NCBI GenBank assembly: GCA_947454665.1
Contig: CANGMU010000029.1
Coordinates: 1 to 17,181 of the forward strand
Direction: 5' to 3'
DNA from: Pseudomonadota bacterium
GTDB lineage: Bacteria > Pseudomonadota > Gammaproteobacteria > Steroidobacterales > Steroidobacteraceae
Length of the DNA: 17,181 bases
Shown: positions 7,612 through 13,883 of the stretch, one piece after another
Layout of the letters: the number at the start of each line of letters is the position of its first letter
Position numbering within the stretch: the stretch's first letter is position 1
Program-made: the position numbers and the translations under genes
Notes under the pieces: generated by a model
The model's input: the letters and a program-made list of their open reading frames with translations, nothing else
Told to the model about the DNA's origin: nothing
The model's database searches: none

Positions 7612-7979
7612 ACGCCACACGCGTGCTGGGTATCGCGGGCCTGCTGATGGCGACGGGCATCGTCGTCGGCGCGCTCGCCGCGCATGCCCTGCAGAAGGTG
7701 CTGGAGCCGCGGCAGCTCGAGTCGCTGCACACGGCAGTGAACTACCAGCTGTTCAATGCGCTCGGCCTGCTGTTGATCGGCCTGCTCATGCGTGCTGACG
7801 ACCTGCCCGCGCTGAAAACGGTTGCGGGCCTGCTCATGGCCGGCATCGTCTGCTTCAGCGGCGGCATCTACGTGATGCTCGCCGGTGCGCCCCGGTTCCT
7901 CGGGCTCGTCACGCCCTTCGGCGGCGTCTTGCTGATCGCCGCCTGGGGTTGGTTTGCCGTGACGATGCTGCGGCGCTGA
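7608..7979 (+). CDS. DUF423 (YgdD-like) inner-membrane protein
   Basis: 123 residues with a TTG start that overlaps the YgiQ stop (TTGA, 7608-7611). Four membrane helices lie at about 4-24, 42-62, 68-90 and 98-120. The N-terminal pattern (GIVVGALAAHAL, residues 17-28) followed by TAVNYQLFNALGLLLIG (43-59) is the hallmark of DUF423; the end GVLLIAAWGWFAV also fits. Family function is unknown. A GTG five codons later (7623) is an alternative start, but the overlap suggests coupling to ygiQ. The stop TGA abuts the stop of the convergent dioxygenase gene, and both lie inside one palindrome (7970-7989). Confidence 0.85.
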   Translation: MNATRVLGIAGLLMATGIVVGALAAHALQKVLEPRQLESLHTAVNYQLFNALGLLLIGLLMRADDLPALKTVAGLLMAGIVCFSGGIYVMLAGAPRFLGLVTPFGGVLLIAAWGWFAVTMLRR

Positions 7980-7989
7980 TCAGCGCTGC
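7970..7989. repeat. 20-base inverted repeat spanning two convergent stop codons
   Basis: GCGGCGCTGA is followed directly by TCAGCGCTGC. All ten pairs match except one G/T. The TGA of the DUF423 gene and the TGA of the minus-strand dioxygenase meet at its centre (TGATCA). There is no T-run, so I do not call it an intrinsic terminator. A cruciform or weak hairpin is possible. Confidence 0.6.
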
Positions 7990-9446
7990 TTCGACTGATC
8001 CAGCTGCTCGCCAGACACCCACCAGCCGTGCACCTGCGGACGCAGGGCCACCGGCATCTTCACGACGGCCACCGGCGGTTCCGAGATCGCATCAGCCTTC
8101 AGCACCACCAGCTCTGATTCGTGATGCTCGAAGTCGATCTCGTGGTCGATGACGGCGAGGATCCAGCCTGCATGACTCGGCTGCTTCGACGGCACATGCA
8201 CCGGCTCGTTGAACGCGAAGCCCGGGCCGCGCGTCATCGTGTCCAGCACCTGACCCGTCGTCACGTCGACATACAGCAGTGCGTTGAAGCACGAACCGAC
8301 CGGGCCACCGGACACCGGCGGTCCCAGGCGCGGATCGTAGGTGGGCATCCAGAAACGCTCGTAGGCGCGGCCCTGGTCGCAGTCGCGCAGGCGCGGCAGG
8401 TCGCCCGGCGGGCCGATCACGCGTGACTGCAGTTCGGCGTTCGGGTCCGCCATGTTCACGCTCCAGCGCGTGAGGCCACCCGTCATCGTCATCGGGTTGA
8501 ACGGGTCATCCGGGCGATGCATGAACGGGAAGGCGTTCGTGCTCGTCAGGCAGATGTCGATGTGCACGGTGTCGCCCTCGTCGAAGGCGTTCACGAAGTG
8601 GAAGGCCGACACGCCCTTGGGGCCCTTGAACCAGCGCATCTCCTCGACCTTGCCGTAACGCGGCATCACGCCCAGCCAGCTGTCGCCGTCCGGTTCGTGC
8701 TGCCAGTGGTCGCCGCCGGCCTTCAGGCGCTCCAGATCCGTCAGCGTCGGGAATAGCGGGAAGACCGCGTATTTTTCAGTGATCGCGAAGTCGTGGATCG
8801 TCGAGAGATAAGGCTGCTTGAACCACTGCTCGGAGACCAGCTTGCCGTCCTTGTCCGCGATCCAGTACGCCACGTCATCCGTGCACAGTCCGCCGGCCTC
8901 GTAGCCGAAGGAAAACAGCTCGCCCGTGACCGGATCGACGCGCACATGCGCGGTCATCGTTTCAGAACGCAGGGCGCCGCCGAAGTCATACCGACCCACC
9001 GTTTCCAGTGTGTGCGGGTTCACCTCATACGCGCGCGCGTCTTCCTTGGTCATCAGCAGTCTGCCCGCGTGCCATACCGGCGTCGTGTTCGCGACCGCGC
9101 GGTCCATGCCCTGCACCTCGGGCAAATCGGTGAACGGGTTGCGATACTTGCCGAAGAGGGCGCGACGGGCCCTGCGCTCGGCTTCGAAGCGCGGCGTGCG
9201 CACATAGCGGATGTCGTGGTCGATCTGGCCGTTCTCAACCAGAAAACGGCTCACCATGCCGTCGCCGGACAGTGCGATGTCCATCGGGTCGCGCGGCGCA
9301 TGGGCCGGATCCGGCACGGCGCGGAAGAATGCACCCCGGATTTCGGCCGGAATCTCGCCCTGTACTTCGAGGTTGCGGGCCGTCCATTCGACGCCGATCG
9401 GGCGGTTCAGGCGGTTGAACTGGACGGTATCCGGGTAGCGCGACAT
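7980..9446 (-). CDS. Carotenoid-oxygenase family protein, lignostilbene-dioxygenase-like
   Basis: 488 residues from the ATG at 9446, fixed by GAAGGAA six bases upstream. The enzyme is a seven-bladed propeller with a non-haem Fe(II) centre that splits a C=C bond with O2. The four iron ligands are His167 (MTAHVRVDP), His218 (STIHDFAIT), His283 (SAFHFVNAFDEGD) and His473 (QVHGWW). Sequence blocks such as SGDGMVSRF, FGKYRNPFTD and GLCTDDVAYW resemble sphingomonad lignostilbene dioxygenases more than plant or retinal cleavage enzymes. From memory, residues Phe59, Tyr101 and Lys134 contact the phenolic substrate in LsdA. Here Tyr101 and Lys134 are present at the same positions, while position 59 is Leu. 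A 4-hydroxystilbene-like substrate is therefore plausible but not shown. No aromatic-catabolism neighbours are present. A likely promoter and a palindrome lie upstream. Confidence 0.88.
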   Translation of the reverse strand: MSRYPDTVQFNRLNRPIGVEWTARNLEVQGEIPAEIRGAFFRAVPDPAHAPRDPMDIALSGDGMVSRFLVENGQIDHDIRYVRTPRFEAERRARRALFGKYRNPFTDLPEVQGMDRAVANTTPVWHAGRLLMTKEDARAYEVNPHTLETVGRYDFGGALRSETMTAHVRVDPVTGELFSFGYEAGGLCTDDVAYWIADKDGKLVSEQWFKQPYLSTIHDFAITEKYAVFPLFPTLTDLERLKAGGDHWQHEPDGDSWLGVMPRYGKVEEMRWFKGPKGVSAFHFVNAFDEGDTVHIDICLTSTNAFPFMHRPDDPFNPMTMTGGLTRWSVNMADPNAELQSRVIGPPGDLPRLRDCDQGRAYERFWMPTYDPRLGPPVSGGPVGSCFNALLYVDVTTGQVLDTMTRGPGFAFNEPVHVPSKQPSHAGWILAVIDHEIDFEHHESELVVLKADAISEPPVAVVKMPVALRPQVHGWWVSGEQLDQSKQR

Positions 9447-9452
9447 GGGCGG

Positions 9453-9459
9453 TTCCTTC
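9453..9459 (-). promoter_or_regulatory. Shine-Dalgarno GAAGGAA for the dioxygenase gene
   Basis: Read on the minus strand, GAAGGAA lies 6 bases before the ATG at 9446. It decides the start against a longer frame from 9548, which would run through the promoter and has a non-conserved-looking Cys/Ala-rich beginning. Confidence 0.75.
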
Positions 9460-9477
9460 AGGTCTGTGTCGACATGG

Positions 9478-9491
9478 GTTGCGATCGCAAC
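9478..9491. promoter_or_regulatory. Perfect 14-base palindrome, possible operator
   Basis: GTTGCGATCGCAAC is its own reverse complement. It overlaps the first bases downstream of the proposed minus-strand -10 box of the dioxygenase gene, where a repressor could block transcription. It lies in the 84-base gap between divergent genes. The regulator is unknown. Confidence 0.4.
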
Positions 9492-9519
9492 GATAGTCGG
9501 GGCGTCGGCAGGCTGGCAA
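9490..9519 (-). promoter_or_regulatory. Sigma70-like promoter for the dioxygenase gene
   Basis: On the minus strand, TTGCCA (9519-9514) and TATCGT (9495-9490) are 18 bases apart. Both are close to the consensus boxes. Transcription would start near 9483, giving a leader of roughly 37 bases that includes the Shine-Dalgarno. Confidence 0.5.
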
Positions 9520-9530
9520 GCTGAACACGC

Positions 9531-9995
9531 ATGACACCACGCTGCCAACCCGTTCGCCGTCTGTGGCCTGTCCTCGCGCTGTGCGGGCTGTCGGTCGTCA
9601 GTGGGCCGGCCCCTGCTGCCGTCGCCATCCTGAGCGTGGAGGGCGCGCCCGAACTGGTGCTCGTCGATGCGGACAAGCTCGATGCGGCATTGTTGACGCG
9701 GTTGGCGGTCGCGGGTTTTGGTTCGGCGCAGCGGTTCGAGACAGGCTGTGAAGTCGTCGATGCCGGCTTGCTCGCCGATCGGCTCGCACGCGCGAAGCGG
9801 GTCATCGCCGTGCTGTCCGCGACGGATGCGGATCTTGTCGAATCGCTGCTACAGGGGCAGCGCCTGCACCTGCGCAGGAACGAAGCGGCGACGACGCTGG
9901 GCCGCGATGCGCCGGTGGACCTGCGCGACTTGCGAGACGCCCTCGGCGAAGCGGCCCTGGCGTTGCGGGCGATCGAGGCCAGTAGCGCGCGCTAG
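9531..9995 (+). CDS. Hypothetical exported protein
   Basis: 154 residues. The N-terminus is a good signal peptide: a basic start (MTPRCQPVRR), a hydrophobic core LWPVLALCGLSVV, and likely cleavage after APAA near residue 30. The mature part (about 124 residues) has alternating strand and helix stretches: VAILSVEGAPELVLVDADKL, then a helix-rich middle and an Ala/Leu/Arg-rich C-terminus. It has one mature Cys (73), no membrane helix and no motif I recognise. It is divergent from the dioxygenase gene, with 84 bases between starts. It is convergent with the zinc peptidase gene, sharing CTAG at 9992-9995 as both stop codons. The lack of an alternative gene here, the signal peptide and the tight fit between neighbours argue it is real. 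Function is unknown. Confidence 0.65.
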   Translation: MTPRCQPVRRLWPVLALCGLSVVSGPAPAAVAILSVEGAPELVLVDADKLDAALLTRLAVAGFGSAQRFETGCEVVDAGLLADRLARAKRVIAVLSATDADLVESLLQGQRLHLRRNEAATTLGRDAPVDLRDLRDALGEAALALRAIEASSAR

Positions 9996-10828
9996 GAGGC
10001 CGGACGCGTCTCAAAGCTGTTGCAGGCCTTCACGACACCACGCTTGTAGCCCGTCATGAACCACTGTTTGCGCTGCGCGAGCGTGCCGTGCGCGTAAGTG
10101 TCGGGGACGATCACACCCGGCTCGTGGCGCTTCACGAGTTCAATGCCAATGCTCGCCGGCAGACTCAGGGCCTGCTCCAGTTCCGCGGGCTTGATGGCGT
10201 TCGCGCCGACCCGCGAGTGGTGGGCCCAGATGCCCGCGAAGCAGTCTGCCTGCAGTTCCGCGCGGACGCGCAGCGCCTTGCGGGCGCCGTCGCCAAGCCG
10301 CGCCTCTTCGCGTCGCAGGCGCTCTTCGATGCCGAGCAGGTTCTGTACGTGATGGCCGATCGAATGCGCGATCACGTAGGCCTGCGGGAAGCTGCCTTCC
10401 GCCGCGCCACGCTCTTCCATGCCGCGGTGAAAGTCCTTGTCGATATAAAGCCGGCGATCCGAGGCGCAATAGAACGTGCCGTCGCCATCGACCGCGTTGC
10501 CACAGCCGGATCGCGTCGTGCCGTCGAAGAAACGCAGGCGCGGGGGAATGTAGGTATCGCTTTCTTCAGCGAATACCGGGGTCCAGGTGTCTTCAGCTTC
10601 AGCCAGCAGCATCGACGTGAACTCGTCGAGCGCATCGCGCGGTGGCGGCGCCGGATCGGCGTCGGCATCGACCGGTGTGGCCGGCGGGGTATTGGCCTCG
10701 GGCAGGCCAGGACGCGGTTCGTCGTGGAAAAGCTGGCCAAGCGGGCGCCCGCCTAGGCTCGTAGCGACCGCCCATGCGACGGCGAGAGCTGCGGCACCGG
10801 CCAGTGTCAGTTTGAGTGCGGAGCGCAT
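9992..10828 (-). CDS. YpfJ-like neutral zinc metallopeptidase homologue lacking the catalytic Glu
   Basis: 278 residues. An N-terminal helix (about 5-24) is a signal anchor, followed by a Pro/Asp-rich linker to residue 64. The peptidase domain then begins (LDEFTSMLLAEAEDTW) and matches the YpfJ/PF04228 family throughout, including TRSGCG and TFYCASDRRLYID. These contain Cys109 and Cys121, a probable disulphide. The family motif HExxH normally reads HEVGHH; here residues 155-160 are HSIGHH. The zinc-binding His155 and His159 and the third-ligand motif ELQADCFAG (Glu191) remain, but the general-base Glu is Ser156. The Ser codon is TCG; GAG or GAA would need at least two base changes, so a single read error is unlikely. 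The protein may bind zinc without cutting peptides. It acts outside the cytoplasmic membrane. A TAACAT -10-like box lies at 10859-10854, and GGAAA precedes the start. Confidence 0.88.
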   Translation of the reverse strand: MRSALKLTLAGAAALAVAWAVATSLGGRPLGQLFHDEPRPGLPEANTPPATPVDADADPAPPPRDALDEFTSMLLAEAEDTWTPVFAEESDTYIPPRLRFFDGTTRSGCGNAVDGDGTFYCASDRRLYIDKDFHRGMEERGAAEGSFPQAYVIAHSIGHHVQNLLGIEERLRREEARLGDGARKALRVRAELQADCFAGIWAHHSRVGANAIKPAELEQALSLPASIGIELVKRHEPGVIVPDTYAHGTLAQRKQWFMTGYKRGVVKACNSFETRPAS

Positions 10829-10853
10829 GCGATGGCGGTTTCCAATGGCCGCG

Positions 10854-10859
10854 ATGTTA
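10854..10859 (-). promoter_or_regulatory. -10-like TAACAT for the zinc peptidase gene
   Basis: On the minus strand TAACAT lies 25 bases before the ATG at 10828, leaving room for a short leader with a weak GGAAA ribosome site. It is back to back with the hrpB -10 element in a 70-base divergent gap. No -35 box is evident. Confidence 0.35.
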
Positions 10860-10883
10860 GCAGACCGTACCCCACGGCCCGCA

Positions 10884-10889
10884 TATCAT
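10884..10889 (+). promoter_or_regulatory. -10-like TATCAT before hrpB
   Basis: TATCAT ends 9 bases before the ATG at 10899, and TGCGCCCGC between them has no Shine-Dalgarno. The arrangement fits a leaderless or near-leaderless hrpB transcript. Confidence 0.4.
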
Positions 10890-10898
10890 TGCGCCCGC

Positions 10899-13445
10899 AT
10901 GAATGCCCCGCGTCACCACTCGTCGCCGACCTTGCCGATCCACGCGGTGCTGCCTGATTTGTCGCGTGCGCTGATGGCGTCCCGCAACGTCGTACTTGAG
11001 GCGCCGCCGGGCGCCGGCAAGAGCACCGTGGCGCCGCTGGCCTTGCTCGACGAGCCTTGGGCGCGGGACCGCCGCATCCTGCTGCTCGAGCCGCGCCGGC
11101 TCGCCGCCCGCGCCGTCGCGACACGGATGGCCCACAGCCTGGGCGAGACGCCAGGCGGCCTGATCGGCTATCGCATGCGTCTTGATACGCGCGTCAGCGC
11201 ACGCACGCGGCTGGAAGTGGTCACCGAGGGCGTCCTGACGCGGATGCTGCAGGAAGATCCGGCGCTGGAAGGCGTCGCTGCGGTGATTTTCGATGAATTC
11301 CACGAGCGCAGCCTCGCGGCGGACCTCGGGCTCGCGCTCTGCCTCGAATCCCAGGCCATGCTCGCCGAATCGCTGCGGATCCTCGTGATGTCTGCGACGC
11401 TGGATGGTGCCAGCGTCGCGGCCCTGCTGGGCGGCGCACCCGTGGTGCGCGCCGAGGGTCGACAGTTCGAGGTGGAGATCCGATACGCGGGCCGCGGGCT
11501 GCCTGCGGTGCCCGAGCCGGACGTGTCGCTTTCAACGCAAATGGCGCCAGTCGTCGCTGGCCTGCGGAGCGCGATTTCCGAGACGCAGGGCGACATCCTG
11601 GCCTTCCTGCCCGGTACGCCGGAGATCCGGCGTGTGCGATCGATGCTCGAAGAGGGGCCGCGGGAACCGGGGCTGGTGATCCACGAGCTCTATGGCGAGC
11701 TCGCACTCGACGCCCAGGAAGCCGCGTTACAGCCGGCCCGAACCGGTGAACGCAAGTTGGTGCTCTCGACGAACGTCGCGGAGACCTCACTCACCATCGA
11801 GGGCGTGCGCGTCGTCGTCGACGCAGGCCTCGTGCGGCGCGCGGTCTTCGATCCGGGCACGGGCATGAGCCGGCTCGTCACGGAACGCGTGTCGCGGGCG
11901 TCGGCCACGCAGCGCGCGGGCCGCGCCGGTCGCGTGGCGCCTGGTGTCTGCTACCGGCTCTGGGGCGAGGGCTCGCAGCCGACGCTCGCGGCCTTTACGC
12001 CGCCGGAAATCATGACCGCGGACCTCGCGCCGCTGGCGCTGGAACTGGCGGCCTGGGGTGCGCGCGATGCTGGCGCGATGGCCTGGCTCGATCCGCCGCC
12101 GCAGGCGGCACTCTCGCAGGCGCGCGACTTGCTGGCCGGCCTCGACGCGATCGACCACGACGGCCGCATCACGCCACAAGGCCGTCGCATGGCGGCGATG
12201 GGCACGCATCCGCGGTTGGCGCACATGCTGGTGCAGGCTCGTGCTGCGGGGCAGGGTGGACTTGCCGCGCGGCTCGCCGCGCTGCTGTCCGAGCGGGATC
12301 TCATGCGCAGCGCCCGTGACCCGGATATGCGATCGCGTCTCGAAACCCTGCGTCACGGCGGCGGCACCGTGGACCGCGGTCTCCTGGCGCGCGTGCGGCA
12401 GCTCATCGGGCAGTTCTCGCCGCACGGTGGCAGCCGCGAGGCCGATGCGCGGGACGATGAGGCCGGTGCCGTGCTGGCCTGGGCCTTTCCGGATCGCATC
12501 GCGCAGCGACGCGGCGCCATCGAGGGCCCGTCCGGTGGTCGCTATCGCCTGTCGAACGGTCGCGGCGCTCGACTTGAGCAGGTGTCTACGCTGGGCAATG
12601 CGCCCTACCTGGTGGCCGTGGATCTCGACGATGCGGAAGCCGCCGAAGCGCGCATCCGTCTCGCGGCGCCGGTGACGGTCGCGCAGCTCGAGCGCGTGCT
12701 CGCTGCCCACATCAGCGAAGAAACCCAGTCGGGCTTCGACCCGCGCGAAGAGGCCGTGGTCGCACGTCGCGTGAAGAAGCTCGGCGCACTCGTGCTGGCC
12801 AAACGGGCCCTGCCCTTGCAGGGCGAGGCGGCCGTCGCGGCAATGGTGGGCGCCATGCAGCAGCGGGGCTTGTCCGCGTTGCATTGGGATGACGCCGCGC
12901 GTGCACTGCTCGCACGGCTGCGCTTTGCGGCCGCCTTGCCGCGCGTTGCGGGCAGTTGGCCTTCCTTCGCCGAGACGGCACTGGTGGCGTCGATGTCTGA
13001 ATGGCTCGCGCCGTATCTGGAAGGCATCAACCGCCTGTCGCAGCTGGGTCGCGTGCCGCTGCGCGAAGCCCTGTTGTCGCGGCTGGATTACGCCGCGCAG
13101 CGACAGCTCGACGAGCTCGCGCCGTCGCGCGTTACCGTGCCGACAGGCACGCAGGTGCAGGTGGATTACCTGGACGAGAGCGCACCCTGTATCGAAGTGC
13201 GGCTGCAGGAGGTGTTTGGCCTCGCCGACACGCCGCGCATCGGTGGCGGCAGCGTGCCGGTTACGCTGAAACTGCTGTCACCGGCGCGCCGGCCGGTGCA
13301 GATCACGCGCGATCTGGGCGGATTCTGGCGCGGCAGCTATGCGGACGTGCGCAAGGACCTGCGCGGTCGTTACCCTCGACATTACTGGCCGGAGAATCCG
13401 CTGGAAGCCGAGCCCACGCGGGGCGTGAAGCGGCCGAAGTCCTGA
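10899..13445 (+). CDS. hrpB: ATP-dependent RNA helicase-like protein HrpB
   Basis: 848 residues from the ATG at 10899, close to the usual HrpB length (about 810-840). This DEAH-family cytoplasmic helicase has motif I APPGAGKST (35-43), motif II DEFH (132-135), motif III SAT (165-167), the TNVAETSLTIEGVRVVVDAG segment near 290-315 and motif VI QRAGRAGR (338-345). The HA2-like and HrpB C-terminal domains follow. The C-terminus has the family's SVPVTLKLLSPARRPVQITR and FWRGSYADVRKDLRGRYPRH blocks. DEFH in place of DEAH is normal for HrpB. Its biological substrate is poorly known. The open frame extends upstream to 10587, but that part lies over the zinc peptidase gene and shows no HrpB similarity. 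A -10-like TATCAT precedes the chosen ATG. It ends 21 bases before hemJ. Confidence 0.95.
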   Translation: MNAPRHHSSPTLPIHAVLPDLSRALMASRNVVLEAPPGAGKSTVAPLALLDEPWARDRRILLLEPRRLAARAVATRMAHSLGETPGGLIGYRMRLDTRVSARTRLEVVTEGVLTRMLQEDPALEGVAAVIFDEFHERSLAADLGLALCLESQAMLAESLRILVMSATLDGASVAALLGGAPVVRAEGRQFEVEIRYAGRGLPAVPEPDVSLSTQMAPVVAGLRSAISETQGDILAFLPGTPEIRRVRSMLEEGPREPGLVIHELYGELALDAQEAALQPARTGERKLVLSTNVAETSLTIEGVRVVVDAGLVRRAVFDPGTGMSRLVTERVSRASATQRAGRAGRVAPGVCYRLWGEGSQPTLAAFTPPEIMTADLAPLALELAAWGARDAGAMAWLDPPPQAALSQARDLLAGLDAIDHDGRITPQGRRMAAMGTHPRLAHMLVQARAAGQGGLAARLAALLSERDLMRSARDPDMRSRLETLRHGGGTVDRGLLARVRQLIGQFSPHGGSREADARDDEAGAVLAWAFPDRIAQRRGAIEGPSGGRYRLSNGRGARLEQVSTLGNAPYLVAVDLDDAEAAEARIRLAAPVTVAQLERVLAAHISEETQSGFDPREEAVVARRVKKLGALVLAKRALPLQGEAAVAAMVGAMQQRGLSALHWDDAARALLARLRFAAALPRVAGSWPSFAETALVASMSEWLAPYLEGINRLSQLGRVPLREALLSRLDYAAQRQLDELAPSRVTVPTGTQVQVDYLDESAPCIEVRLQEVFGLADTPRIGGGSVPVTLKLLSPARRPVQITRDLGGFWRGSYADVRKDLRGRYPRHYWPENPLEAEPTRGVKRPKS

Positions 13446-13453
13446 GCAGCAGG

Positions 13454-13459
13454 TACACT
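13454..13459 (+). promoter_or_regulatory. -10-like TACACT 7 bases before hemJ ATG
   Basis: TACACT lies in the 21-base gap after hrpB and ends 7 bases before the ATG at 13467. The sequence between has no Shine-Dalgarno. Spacing is the same as for ygiQ and the HAD gene. hemJ may therefore have its own leaderless transcript as well as any read-through from hrpB. Confidence 0.45.
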
Positions 13460-13466
13460 GCCGCAC

Positions 13467-13883
13467 ATGCAGTACCTCAAGGTTTTCCACCTGCTCGCCA
13501 TCATTTCGTGGATGGCCGGAATCTTCTACCTGCCGCGCATCTTCGTGCACTTCGTCGAAGGTCATAAGGCCAGCGAGGACGTGCGTCGCCTGAAGGTGAT
13601 GGGCCGCAAGCTCTACCACTTCACGAGCATCATGGCCGTGTTCGCGCTCGCCTCGGGCACTGCGCTGTGGCTGATGTACTGGCGCGGCAGCGGCAGCTGG
13701 ATCCACGCCAAGCTCGCGCTGGTGGCGGGGCTCATCGCGTACCACATCACGATGCGCGTCTACATGAAGCGCATGCAGGTCGATGGCGCGATGCCGTCGT
13801 CGACGGCGCTGCGCTGGTACAACGAAATGCCGGTCCTGATCCTGCTGGGGATCCTGTACTTCGTCGTCCTGAAGCCCTTCTAG
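13467..13883 (+). CDS. hemJ: HemJ-type protoporphyrinogen IX oxidase
   Basis: 138 residues with four membrane helices (about 6-26, 52-72, 80-100 and 119-137), the usual HemJ size. Conserved marks are His8 in KVFHLLAIISWMAGIFYLPR, Arg24, the WIHAKLALV block with Lys82, His93 in AYH, and the C-terminal RWYNEMPVLILLGILYFVVLKPF ending in KPF. HemJ sits in the inner membrane and converts protoporphyrinogen IX to protoporphyrin IX, the step before iron insertion; it binds haem b. A distant CopD-like name is sometimes used for such proteins, but the full set of blocks favours HemJ. It faces hemN and hemE, which perform the two preceding steps. Its TAG stop is inside CTAG shared with the hemN stop (13880-13883). 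Confidence 0.85.
   Translation: MQYLKVFHLLAIISWMAGIFYLPRIFVHFVEGHKASEDVRRLKVMGRKLYHFTSIMAVFALASGTALWLMYWRGSGSWIHAKLALVAGLIAYHITMRVYMKRMQVDGAMPSSTALRWYNEMPVLILLGILYFVVLKPF

Noticed and set aside
5305..7620. Antisense open frame of 771 codons opposite ygiQ
   Set aside because: It mirrors the whole ygiQ gene. Its translation is rich in Arg, Ala, His, Val and Leu with no family signature. Long antisense frames are expected in GC-rich genes because stop codons are rare in that phase.
7970..7989. Intrinsic bidirectional terminator at the inverted repeat
   Set aside because: The arms meet without a loop and there is no T-run on either side, so it is kept only as an inverted repeat.
9447..9548. Longer start for the dioxygenase at 9548
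   Set aside because: The ATG at 9446 has GAAGGAA at ideal spacing, and the extra 34 residues would cover the promoter and palindrome.
10587..10898. N-terminal extension of HrpB by 104 codons
   Set aside because: The extension is Ser/Ala/Arg-rich, antisense to the zinc peptidase gene, and precedes the ATG at 10899 where HrpB similarity and a -10-like box begin.
11787..12884. Minus-strand open frame of 365 codons inside hrpB
   Set aside because: It is a shadow of the strongly supported helicase gene with no domain signal of its own.
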